The notes under the pieces were generated by a model. That model saw nothing but the letters and a program-made list of their open reading frames with translations, had not been told where the DNA came from and searched no databases. A program made the translations under genes and the position numbers. DNA of 64,000 nucleotides from Nocardia tengchongensis. GTDB lineage: Bacteria; Actinomycetota; Actinomycetes; Mycobacteriales; Mycobacteriaceae. Of the stretch, positions 56,492 through 64,000 are shown one piece after another. The stretch lies in the NCBI RefSeq assembly GCF_018362975.1, contig NZ_CP074371.1, positions 5,146,001 through 5,210,000 of the forward strand. The letters run 5' to 3'. Within the stretch, counting starts at the first letter, position 1. Each line of letters begins with the position of its first letter.

Positions 56492-57604
56492 ATGACCGAC
56501 TTCTACGCACTACTGCCTGCCGAGCACGGCGATCGCCCAGGTCAACTGCTCCGTACACAGGCCATCACCGTCCCGGGGCTCGATCACCGGACGAGAGCGT
56601 GGGGCATCATGTACGTCTCCAGCGACTCGCGCGGAGAACCGATCCCCGTCACCGGAACGGTGCTCTCCAAGACGTCGACGGCGCAGTCGCAACCGACGCC
56701 GATTGTCGTGTATTGCCCCAGCTTCCACGGACTCGGCGGCCAATGCGCTCCCTCCCAACAACTGCTCGCCGCCGGCGAACCACTCGACCAGATCCGTGAA
56801 GCCCTCGACCGGGAGTGGACCGTTGTTGTGCCGGACGGCGAGAACCTCGGCATCACCGGCCTAGGCCCGCACACCTTCCTCGCCGCCCGCGCGGCCGCGC
56901 ACGTCGCACTGGACCTGGCCCGAGCCGCCCAAGCGATACCGGAACTCGCACCGTCGCACACCTCGCGCGCACCCGTCGTGCTGTGGGGCTACGGCGACGG
57001 CGGCCGTGCCACAGTATGGGCCACCGAGCTCGCGCCGGAATACGCTCCGGACCTCGACCTGCGCGGAGTCGCGGCCGGTGCGGTCGTGACCGACCCCGGC
57101 GCGCTGGTCCGCACACAACACCACGGACCGTGGGCAGCGCTGGCGCTGGCTGGACTGATCGGACTTTCCCGCGCGTACCACCATCTCCCATTGCGTCATG
57201 TCCTTACCGAGGATGGCCGGCGGGTGGCACGACACGCTGAGCAGCTCAGCGCGGCAACGCTTCTCGCGCAGTATCGACAGCCGCTGCAACACTGGTGCGA
57301 GCGCCCGGACCCTTGGAACGACGCCATATGGCGCTTCGTCCTGACTCGCGAAAGCCGAAGCAGCGCAGCAACTCCCGCCGCACCTGTCCATCTGTATCAC
57401 GGCACCCACGACCCGATCGTGCCGGTTGAATCCGGCGGCGAACTGTTCATCGAATATCAGCGCCGAGGCATCGAGGTCAGCTGGCGCGAATACGACGCCA
57501 ACCACCTCCGCACTGCCGTCGACAGCACACCAGAAGTCGCCGACACGCTCGCCAGCTTCCTGCGTCGGCCACCGACCCACGACGGGCCGCTACCCGGCCC
57601 CTAA
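56492..57604 (+). CDS. Lipase-like alpha/beta-hydrolase without catalytic serine
   Basis: A 370-residue protein of the secretory lipase (LIP) family without an obvious signal peptide. The usual elbow WGYSQGG is WGYGDGGRATVWATELAPEYAPDLDL here: the nucleophilic Ser is Gly, and Gln is Asp. The acid (HGTHDPIVPV) and the His (YDANHLRTA) are kept. It is therefore either a pseudo-enzyme with a binding or structural role, or a hydrolase using another residue. It sits between two cutinase-like genes in the same operon. Confidence 0.8.
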   Translation: MTDFYALLPAEHGDRPGQLLRTQAITVPGLDHRTRAWGIMYVSSDSRGEPIPVTGTVLSKTSTAQSQPTPIVVYCPSFHGLGGQCAPSQQLLAAGEPLDQIREALDREWTVVVPDGENLGITGLGPHTFLAARAAAHVALDLARAAQAIPELAPSHTSRAPVVLWGYGDGGRATVWATELAPEYAPDLDLRGVAAGAVVTDPGALVRTQHHGPWAALALAGLIGLSRAYHHLPLRHVLTEDGRRVARHAEQLSAATLLAQYRQPLQHWCERPDPWNDAIWRFVLTRESRSSAATPAAPVHLYHGTHDPIVPVESGGELFIEYQRRGIEVSWREYDANHLRTAVDSTPEVADTLASFLRRPPTHDGPLPGP

Positions 57605-57661
57605 CGCTCGAGCGCGACGTTCGCGTTGTCGCCACACGCCCTCAGAGATCAGGAATGCGAG

Positions 57662-59198
57662 GTGAATCCTTTGTTGCACAGTTCACACACTCAGCTCACA
57701 CCCTTCGGCCGCACGGCCGCAGCTCTGGTCACCCTTGTGGTGACGATCGCGTTCGCATCGACCGGTTTGCTCACCCGCTCGCAAGCCGATGTCCCCGTCG
57801 ACAGCGCATGCCCCGCGCTGTACGTCTTCGGGGTTCAAGGAACAGACGAAGGCCCCTCCGACGCCGCACCGACCACCGACACCGGAGCCCTCGGACAATT
57901 CTTCTCCGCACTGATCGCAGCGGCCGGAGCCACCGTGCAGCGCTCCTACGTGCGCTACGGCTACGCCGACGACGGCACCGAGACGCCGTATCAGCAAGCC
58001 GTGACCGATGCTGCGGACCTACTCGGAAAGAACGCCGCCGAGATTGCCCAACGCTGCCAGGCCACTCGCATCGCCGCCGCCGGCTACGGACAGGGGGCCG
58101 CCGCAGTCTCTTCATTCGCTCACACCGTCGGCACGGGTGCCGGTCCCGTGGAACCGGACACCGTGGCGGGCGTCGCCCTGTTCGCCAACCCCGCCCGCGC
58201 CGACAAGGCTGTGCTGCCCGGCCGCCCGGGACAAACCACCCCGACCGCCGCGCCCGGCACCGCGGGCACCGCGGTCGCACAGATCACGCTGACCGATACC
58301 GGGACCAGCGGATCAGGAATCGCCAGCAACAGCGCTGTCGACTACGGCTCACTCGTTGGACGGGTCGCTGACTTCTGCACTCCAGGCGACCTGTCCTGTG
58401 ACTCCACTACCGATACACCGCTGACCAAGACTGTGAAAAACATTGCCGCACAGTCCGATACCAAGGACCCCATCACAGCCATCTCCACGATCGCGCAAGC
58501 ATTGGCGGCCACGGTGTGGAAGACCACCGTGGGGGTGGTCACCGAAGACCTCTCCGGCACGAGCTTGGATCAGCTGTCCTACCAGCCGACCAAAACGCTC
58601 GGACAGCGATTGGCCGAAGCATCAGACCCCAGCAACACCGATCCCCGGCATCGGTGACGCCCTCTCGGTGCTGTTCCGGCTGGGAACGATCGGACTCAAC
58701 ACCGTGGTCTCGGTCGCACAAACAGTATTCACCACAAGCACGATCAGCGAACTCGCCACCGTAGGTATAGCCGACCCGGTCGCCGCCCTGGCCGCACTCG
58801 GGGCGAAAGTCGTTGGCGCGGTAGCGGAATTGATTCCTCCGGCGACCGCACTGGGCTGGGTGAATCAAGCATTCACCGCCATCACAACCACAGTCACCAA
58901 CGACAACGACCTCTACAACCTGGCGACCTACACCCAATACAGCGACACCGCCGGACGACACGACTCCTACACCAGCGCTTCGGCCGACTCCTCCGGAACA
59001 GCCCCGCTCAGCGCCGCCGCCACATGGTTCGCCGCCCTGGCCCGCGATATCGCCGCGACCAACCCCGCGACGTCGCTACCTAAATCGGCCACACCGTCCA
59101 CCGGTGCGACACCGAGCGCCGCAACGCCCACACAGCCCTCGTTGCCCCCCGTCGCGACTCCACCGTCAGCGACCACCAGCAGCTCGCCTGCTCCCTAG
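57662..59198 (+). pseudogene. Cutinase-like protein without catalytic serine, frameshifted
   Basis: From GTG 57662: a membrane/signal segment (ALVTLVVTIAFASTGLLT), cutinase start CPALYVFGVQGTDEG, and the elbow AAAGYGQGAAAVSSF in which the nucleophilic Ser is Gly. The Asp segment DFCTPGDLSC and, in the second frame, the His segment AGRHDSYTSA remain. The frame breaks at the CCCC run 58643-58646; removing one C gives NTDPGIGDALSVLFRLG and an intact protein of about 511 residues with a Pro/Ser/Thr tail. The frame break may be an error; the Ser-to-Gly change is separate from it. Confidence 0.78.
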
Positions 59199-59200
59199 AC

Positions 59201-59273
59201 CCCTTCGGGCAGACGGTGGTCTCTGCGCCAGAGATAACCAGGCCAGTCCCTCGCGGGCCGTCTGCCCGAAGGG
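59201..59273 (+). other. Structured intergenic RNA element
   Basis: CCCTTCGGGCAGACGG and its perfect complement enclose 41 bases that hold a second stem (TCTCTG-CGC-CAGAGA). It lies between the cutinase-like gene and the next membrane protein gene. There is no T run, so it could be an mRNA processing/stability element or attenuator. Confidence 0.6.
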
Positions 59274-59311
59274 CCCCACTCCACATCACACAGCACAGGA
59301 GGTGAATTCCG

Positions 59312-60046
59312 ATGCCCCACAACACCACCACCGATTCGCGCACCCACGGCAACAGCGAGTGGGGCTGGCTCGAGAGCTCAATACCCACGGCATTACCCGC
59401 CCAGCCCAGCGCCCCGACCAACCCAGCCCGCGAGACCAACTCCGAATGGGGCTGGCTACCAGACGATCTGGATGCCGCGGCAACGCGCGATGAGTCGCGA
59501 GTGGACTTCGACGAGCGGCCGGTTTCGAGGACAGCACGCCTGCGATGGGTCGTTCCCATCGTGTCGATCCTGATTTCGATCTCGGTGATCATCTTTGCCG
59601 TCTTCGCCCTGGACGGCCGGACAGAGTCCACCGTGTCAGCGCCGCCGACCGTGACATCAAGTGCGCCGCCGACCCCAGCGTTGACCGGTGCCTGCACGGG
59701 CCTGAGCGCCACGACGGTCACCGCCGGCCCCGGTGGTCCAGCCAGCGTCACCGGCGTGATCGCCGCCTTCGAGTACGCCTACTACCAGCAGCGTTCGGCG
59801 GATGCAGCGCTGGCATTGGTCACTCCCGGAGCCGGGCTCGCACGCGATCCGCTCACCGCTGGTATCGCGTCCATTCCCGCCGGGACCACGCACTGCGTCG
59901 CGATCACACCGATCGCGGACGCCACGGCCAACGTGCACCTGGTCGAGCTGCACCCCGATCACACCCGAACGGACTACCTGCAGGTGGTCAACCTCCGCCG
60001 CACACGGGCAGGGCTGTTGATCGACAACATTCAGAAGCAGGGATAA
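59312..60046 (+). CDS. Single-pass membrane protein with repeated NSEWGWL motif
   Basis: A 244-residue protein. The cytoplasmic N-terminal region holds NSEWGWL twice (residues 14-20 and 43-49); a membrane helix VVPIVSILISISVIIFAVFAL lies at about 80-100; the extracytoplasmic part begins with a Pro/Thr/Ser linker and has one Cys pair (GACTGLS, THCVAIT). AGGAGG precedes ATG 59312. Bitopic proteins of this design occur in actinobacterial conjugation modules, but I cannot name a family. Confidence 0.65.
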   Translation: MPHNTTTDSRTHGNSEWGWLESSIPTALPAQPSAPTNPARETNSEWGWLPDDLDAAATRDESRVDFDERPVSRTARLRWVVPIVSILISISVIIFAVFALDGRTESTVSAPPTVTSSAPPTPALTGACTGLSATTVTAGPGGPASVTGVIAAFEYAYYQQRSADAALALVTPGAGLARDPLTAGIASIPAGTTHCVAITPIADATANVHLVELHPDHTRTDYLQVVNLRRTRAGLLIDNIQKQG

Positions 60047-60049
60047 CCG

Positions 60050-60712
60050 ATGCACGCCAACGTCATTCACCTCCACCGACCCGTCAGCACCGAGCCGGGA
60101 CGTTTCGAGCCAGATACCGTCACCGCGCCGACTCCGGACCGTCAAGCACCGGTTCGTTCGACCCCGCTGCCCACTACCGGCCCCTACCCGCCGCTGTTCG
60201 CCGTGCAAGGCGCACACGGGGGCGCCGGCGCAACCACGTTGGCGCACTGGTGGGCACCGGCAGCAGATACCGGACTGGCCTGGCCCGCCTCCCCACAGAC
60301 CACACAACGAGTAGTCGTCGCCGCACGCGACTGCCTACCCGGACTCACCGCCGCCGCGGATCGTCTTCGCGAATGGCATGCCGGACTTGCTCCCTCGGGC
60401 GTTACCGTCCTCGGACTGGTGCTGACCCCGGTCCGGCCTGGCCGCGTCCCCGCAGCGGTACGCCGCTATCGACGCATCGTCGCCGATCTGGTGGACGAGG
60501 CGATCTGGTCCATCCACTGGCACGAGGAGCTCCTCGTCTGCGACCTCGCCCAGCTGGCGCAATTCACCCCGAACGATCCCCCGCCATCCCGACGCGCAGA
60601 CCTCAGCAGCGCGGTGCCCATCGATGTGCACCAAGCGGGGACAGCGATCACCGCGCGGATCGCCGCCACTCGTCCGAAAACCGACCCAGACGTGTCCGGG
60701 GACCTTCAATGA
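60050..60712 (+). CDS. Degenerate P-loop protein (ParA/CpaE-like)
   Basis: A 220-residue cytoplasmic protein. FAVQGAHGGAGATTLAHWW at about 50-67 looks like a ParA/TadZ Walker A, but the key Lys is replaced by Ala (GGAGATT against GGxGKT/S). TVLGLVLTPVRPGRVP and RIVADLVDEAIWSIHWHEEL follow. It may bind but probably does not hydrolyse nucleotide. It starts three bases after the preceding gene, and its stop overlaps the next start (ATGA). A positioning or scaffold role is inferred. Confidence 0.6.
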   Translation: MHANVIHLHRPVSTEPGRFEPDTVTAPTPDRQAPVRSTPLPTTGPYPPLFAVQGAHGGAGATTLAHWWAPAADTGLAWPASPQTTQRVVVAARDCLPGLTAAADRLREWHAGLAPSGVTVLGLVLTPVRPGRVPAAVRRYRRIVADLVDEAIWSIHWHEELLVCDLAQLAQFTPNDPPPSRRADLSSAVPIDVHQAGTAITARIAATRPKTDPDVSGDLQ

Positions 60713-60999
60713 CGTTGCCACTGATGCTGTCCACCGTCGAGGTACTGGCTCAGCAGGTCCACATCACCCCCGAGCAACCACCCGGCGCCAACGGCCTGAT
60801 CAAAATTGTCAATTGGTTGTCCTGGTTCGTGATGCTCGCGGGAATCGCCGCGCTCATCTACGCCGGCGGCAAATTCGCCTGGGAACGCTGGCACGGCGGT
60901 GCGGTCGAAGCCCCCAAGATCGTCCTCGGTGCCCTCGTCGGCGGAATCATCGCCACCAGTGCAGGAACGATCATGACGCAGATCACGAGCGTGCAATGA
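60709..60999 (+). CDS. Small two-helix membrane protein, VirB2/TrbC-like in layout
   Basis: A 96-residue protein with helices IVNWLSWFVMLAGIAALIYAGG and IVLGALVGGIIATSAGTIMTQI linked by a short basic loop (KFAWERWHGGAVEAPK). Size and hairpin topology resemble pilin-like VirB2/TrbC subunits of type IV secretion systems; the sequence alone does not prove it. ATG 60709 overlaps the upstream stop. Confidence 0.6.
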   Translation: MTLPLMLSTVEVLAQQVHITPEQPPGANGLIKIVNWLSWFVMLAGIAALIYAGGKFAWERWHGGAVEAPKIVLGALVGGIIATSAGTIMTQITSVQ

Positions 61000-61117
61000 C
61001 ATCCCTGACGAAATCCACAGCCCGCGAACACCTTTCGATATCGAAGCCGCCTAGCGCGTGTATCGACGTCTCGGCCGAGAGGTATCACTTCGACGCGAAA
61101 TCCAAGGAATCAGCACT

Positions 61118-62057
61118 ATGACCCTGCTCGACCCCAGCGTATTGAGCGTTCACTCCACCGACGATCTCGAACTCGCCGCCACCCGGCTCGGCGCACCTGA
61201 TGCCGCAAAGACCGTCGTCTACGTCCACGGCCTCTTGAGCGACGGCAGCTACTGGTCGCCGGTCGTCGAACAGGTGCACCACCGTCTCGGCGACAACATC
61301 ACCCAGATCGCCTACGACCAGCGCGGCCACGGAATCTCCGGTCGACCCGACCGCCGCAGCGCCACCACGCTCCGTCATCTGGTCGATGACCTCGACGCCG
61401 TACTCGCGCACGCCAGCGGCGAGGTCATCCTGGTTACCCACTCCGCCGGGTCACTGGTCGCAGCCGCGTATGCGCAACACCACCCGACCCAAGCCTCGGC
61501 CCTGTCCGCGTTGGTCATCTTCAGCGGCGGCGGCGAGTTTCCCGAATTCCCCTCTCTCGCCACGCGTTACCGCGAACTGCCACGCCGGGTGCAGCGGCTG
61601 AGGCGAACCCGCCTCGACGCCGTGTCCGTCGCGATCATCGCCTTCTTCGAACACCGCTTCCGCGCTTTGAGTCGACGTCTGGGCTCCCGGGCACCACTGA
61701 TATGCGGCGCACGCCGCGGCGACCCGCGGGTCCTGGCCGACGTGCTCGCCGCCTACGGCGAGTTCACCCTCGACGCCGAGGCTGCCGCTCTGCTGCGCGG
61801 GATTCCGACCTTCGTGATCGCGGGCGAACGCGATCGGGTAGTCCCACCAGCCCAATCTGTTCGGCTGGCAGAACGCATCTGGGCCGACTACGAACTGGTG
61901 CCCGGCGCGGGCCACAGCCTCCCGCACGCAGAGCCCGGCCGGGCCGCGCGACGCGATCGTGCATGCCCTCGAAGCCGTCGCACGCAACGCCATCGACGAC
62001 ACCCTCGCCCGAGCCGAACGTGCCGCCACCGCAGCAGGAGACGAACCGTGGTACTAG
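61118..62057 (+). CDS. Alpha/beta-hydrolase (3' end frameshifted)
   Basis: A cytoplasmic alpha/beta-hydrolase of about 312 residues. The motif VVYVHGLLSDGSYW (oxyanion), the elbow VTHSAGSLVAAAYA with Ser present, Asp in AGERDRVVPP and His in GAGHSLPHAE form a full triad. As given, the frame runs through into the next gene. Removing one G at 61941-61943 gives RDAIVHALEAVARNAIDDTL and a TAG at 62057 that overlaps the next start. ATG 61118 has AAGGAA upstream. All catalytic residues precede the break. Confidence 0.78.
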
Positions 62058-62284
62058 CGAAATCCCTTCCGCCACAAGTCACGCAATTCCTCACACCAAT
62101 GCTGGGATGGCTCGCCTGGATCGTGCTGCTGCTGTGCATCGCGCGCACGATCTTTCTCGCCGGCCTGCTCGGGATTCGCATCTACCGAGAAGAAGCCACC
62201 GAAGGACTAGCCGGATCTCTGCTGGCCGCAGTCCTGGTCGGCTCCGCCAGCGGCATCGCCGCCGCGATCTACCCGACCCACTGA
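62048..62284 (+). CDS. Small membrane protein with two helices
   Basis: A 78-residue protein from GTG 62048: helices MLGWLAWIVLLLCIARTIFLAGL and GLAGSLLAAVLVGSASGIAAAIY separated by RIYREEATEG. It overlaps the restored hydrolase end by ten bases. Its layout mirrors the 96-residue protein at 60709; both could be small T4SS-type channel or pilin components. Confidence 0.65.
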   Translation: MVLAKSLPPQVTQFLTPMLGWLAWIVLLLCIARTIFLAGLLGIRIYREEATEGLAGSLLAAVLVGSASGIAAAIYPTH

Positions 62285-62303
62285 CGCTCATAAGGGGCGA
62301 GAA

Positions 62304-62942
62304 ATGCGCTATTCACCCTCGACGGTCATGGGCACACTGACCCTCAGCGCGGGTCTGCTCGGGTCGAGCATCCTGCTGGCAGGGTGCAGTCACCACAGCA
62401 CTGATCCGGTGCCCGGCACCGCCACGACCGCGAACATCGATGCTCCACCGAGCAACCTGAAAGCGAATGTATTTCAAGGAATTTCATTGCCAGGCGCGGA
62501 TCAGGGTCCACGAAACAACAGCGGCGCCGTGGTCAGCGGGTTCGATCGAAGTCCCGTCGGTGCCGCTCTGGCCGCGATCAACACGACAGTCCGGATATCT
62601 GTTGCGACGGACAGTGAATGGGCGCCGATCGGTCAGCGGATGCTCGCGTCAGGACCCGGTCGTGACGCCTGGGCGATCGCTCGATCGCAGATCTCCATCA
62701 CCGACCCCATTACTGCCAACGCACCGAGAATCGCTGGATACCGCGTCGCGACCTACACCGCGGATCGCGCAGAGATCGCCATTTTCACGATCCAGTCCGA
62801 TCAGTCGCTCACTCGGAACGCCGCAATTGTTATTTGGCAACTCGGTGACTGGAAGCTACTGCTTCCCAGCCAGCTCCAAACATCGCCTGTGCAAACGGTG
62901 ACCGCCTTGCCCTCCAATCTCATTCCGCTACCACTTCCATGA
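62304..62942 (+). CDS. Lipoprotein of the module
   Basis: A 212-residue lipoprotein: signal GTLTLSAGLLGSSILLAGC with lipobox LLAGC. The core has AVVSGFDRSPVGAALAAINT and IVIWQLGDWKLLLP. The same pattern (GVASGFADTPQGAALAACD, MAWSDGDWRVRVP) is in the next protein, so the two share a domain of an actinobacterial conjugation-type family (DUF8175-like, my assignment). Anchored on the outer face of the membrane. Confidence 0.65.
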   Translation: MRYSPSTVMGTLTLSAGLLGSSILLAGCSHHSTDPVPGTATTANIDAPPSNLKANVFQGISLPGADQGPRNNSGAVVSGFDRSPVGAALAAINTTVRISVATDSEWAPIGQRMLASGPGRDAWAIARSQISITDPITANAPRIAGYRVATYTADRAEIAIFTIQSDQSLTRNAAIVIWQLGDWKLLLPSQLQTSPVQTVTALPSNLIPLPLP

Positions 62943-62958
62943 GATGAGGACGCCGACC

Positions 62959-63762
62959 ATGAGCCTTCGACGTCCTGGACCCGTGCTGCCCATCGGAATC
63001 ACGGTCCTGATCATCACTCTCACTGTTCTCGCCGCAATTCGATACCACGGCAATTCCAACGATGGGTCAACACCGGCCGCGAAAATCACACCCCCGACGG
63101 CAAACACAACGACAGATTCCAGTTCGTCTCGACTGCCAACCACCGACATCTTCGGCAACAGGCTCGAAACCCCAGCCGATCCGGGAGGTGTTCCTCTTCC
63201 ACAGGAGCCGATGCTGCGGCCGAACCCGAATCGGCCCGACTATCTCACTGCGGCTCCTGCCCGAATGCAGTGGCAGCGCGGATGGGGAGGCGCGGCGCTG
63301 CCGATCTCCGGCAGCGACGGACCCACCACCATCGCGGCAGGAGTCGCTTCAGGGTTTGCCGACACCCCACAAGGCGCTGCCCTGGCCGCGTGCGACGCGA
63401 TCGCGCGAGCCCTGTCCGCGCCAGAAGAACTGTGGCGCAGCGTTGTACACCAGCGGTTCCTCAGCGGTGGTGCCGCCCTGACCGATCGCCTCGCCAGCAG
63501 CCGCCTCGAGACGCTCGACGCTGCGACCTATGTCGTCGTACCCGAAGGAATCCGGGTGCTACCGGGATATCAGCCAGATTTTGCCGTGGTACAGATCGCC
63601 GTTCGCGCGACCGGTGGATGGGCCTACGCGAACTGGCCAATGGCGTGGAGCGATGGCGACTGGCGAGTGCGGGTTCCCGATGACATCGAATCCCTCTGGG
63701 CATCCGCAGTTCCCGTCACCTCCCTCGCAGAGTTCGGTTCCTGGAAAGGAATTTCGCTATGA
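62959..63762 (+). CDS. Bitopic membrane protein sharing a domain with the preceding lipoprotein
   Basis: A 267-residue protein with one N-terminal helix (VLPIGITVLIITLTVLAAI), a Thr/Ser/Pro linker, and an extracytoplasmic domain with GFADTPQGAALAACDAIARAL and WSDGDWRVRVPD. ATG 62959 is preferred to 62944 because GAGGA lies eight bases before it. Its TGA overlaps the next ATG (ATGA). It resembles TcpC/DUF8175-like structural parts of conjugative machinery; no enzymatic motif. Confidence 0.65.
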   Translation: MSLRRPGPVLPIGITVLIITLTVLAAIRYHGNSNDGSTPAAKITPPTANTTTDSSSSRLPTTDIFGNRLETPADPGGVPLPQEPMLRPNPNRPDYLTAAPARMQWQRGWGGAALPISGSDGPTTIAAGVASGFADTPQGAALAACDAIARALSAPEELWRSVVHQRFLSGGAALTDRLASSRLETLDAATYVVVPEGIRVLPGYQPDFAVVQIAVRATGGWAYANWPMAWSDGDWRVRVPDDIESLWASAVPVTSLAEFGSWKGISL

Positions 63763-64000
63763 GCGGCCCGATTCTCCTCGCATATCCGGTCGCTGAGGCC
63801 GGTCCTTTGCATGACTCACCGGGACAGATCCTGTGCAACCTGCCGAATGTCGTAGGAGCTGTGTGCCAGTTGAAGAATTTCGGCGAAAAGGCCGTGGGAG
63901 CTGCGGGGAGCTCGGTCCTGAACAACATCGCCAACATGTTCGGAGAGGCGTTCGGCAACGCACTCCGGATGGCGATGACCTGGTGGGTCAGCCTACCTTC
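63759..64000 (+). CDS. Start of a large membrane protein (cut by window edge)
   Basis: ATG 63759 follows AAAGGAATTTCGCT. The first 80 residues (MSGPILLAYPVAEAGPLHDS, then CNLPNVVGAVCQLKNFGEKA, NNIANMFGEAFGNALRMAMTWWVSLP) are open to the end of the window. In other actinobacterial conjugation modules a protein with such an N-terminus is a polytopic VirB6/TrbL-like channel subunit; this is suggested by position and the amphipathic segments only. Confidence 0.6.
   Translation, partial: MSGPILLAYPVAEAGPLHDSPGQILCNLPNVVGAVCQLKNFGEKAVGAAGSSVLNNIANMFGEAFGNALRMAMTWWVSLP

Noticed and set aside
1..64000. CRISPR arrays, tRNA or rRNA genes
   Set aside because: No regularly spaced repeats, no cloverleaf-like segment with T-loop consensus and no rRNA sequence were noticed on reading either strand.

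Overview
The window reads as chromosome, or a chromosome with an integrated element, of a high-GC, mycolic-acid-containing actinomycete, most likely Nocardia or a close relative. The evidence is mycothiol-dependent enzymes (S-(hydroxymethyl)mycothiol dehydrogenase, maleylpyruvate isomerase), Lsr2, a PknK-type kinase, cutinase-family proteins, and GTG starts with ATGA/TGATG overlaps. No tRNA, rRNA or CRISPR array was seen.

Layout. 0-5 kb: the C-terminus of a principal-type sigma factor, an orphan NIT-domain sensor kinase with a frameshift, an MFS exporter and an ABM-fold monooxygenase. 5-36 kb: a large aromatic-catabolism island. It holds (a) a complete gentisate route: FAD 3-hydroxybenzoate 6-hydroxylase-like enzyme, gentisate 1,2-dioxygenase, mycothiol-dependent maleylpyruvate isomerase and fumarylpyruvate hydrolase-like FAH protein, with an IclR regulator and a shared operator; (b) a leftward operon of ferredoxin, ferredoxin reductase, class II aldolase, a TAXI-like binding protein and small proteins, divergent from a second IclR gene; (c) a pair of cupin/zinc-ribbon proteins resembling 3-hydroxyanthranilate dioxygenase; (d) a meta-cleavage set: MhpA-like hydroxylase, FAH hydrolase and VOC extradiol dioxygenase; (e) two P450s with their own ferredoxin and ferredoxin reductase, near a mycothiol-dependent formaldehyde dehydrogenase, which suggests oxidative demethylation of methoxylated aromatics; (f) a PucR regulator and a Tat-exported sulfatase.

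36-47 kb: signalling and miscellaneous genes: a DUF35-type protein, PknK, a truncated type III polyketide synthase, a Ser/Thr kinase with a YVTN beta-propeller, and a secreted serine hydrolase. 47-52 kb: a mobile hot spot with a complete IS5-family element (TTA target duplication), a complete IS3-family element, an IS30 remnant, an Lsr2 gene and gene fragments.

53-64 kb: the most unusual part. A MmyB-like XRE regulator faces a tightly packed rightward series: a 35-residue peptide, a Pro-rich glycine-zipper protein, an intact cutinase, a lipase-like protein and a second cutinase-like protein that have both lost the nucleophilic serine, then small membrane proteins, a degenerate P-loop protein, a lipoprotein and the start of a long membrane protein. 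I read it as one arm of an integrative/conjugative element with envelope-directed hydrolases and pseudo-hydrolases; this is inference.

Eight genes are broken by single-base changes, each explicable by a G/C homopolymer that is one base too short or too long. Sequencing error is at least as likely as true gene decay, so those pseudogene calls are provisional.
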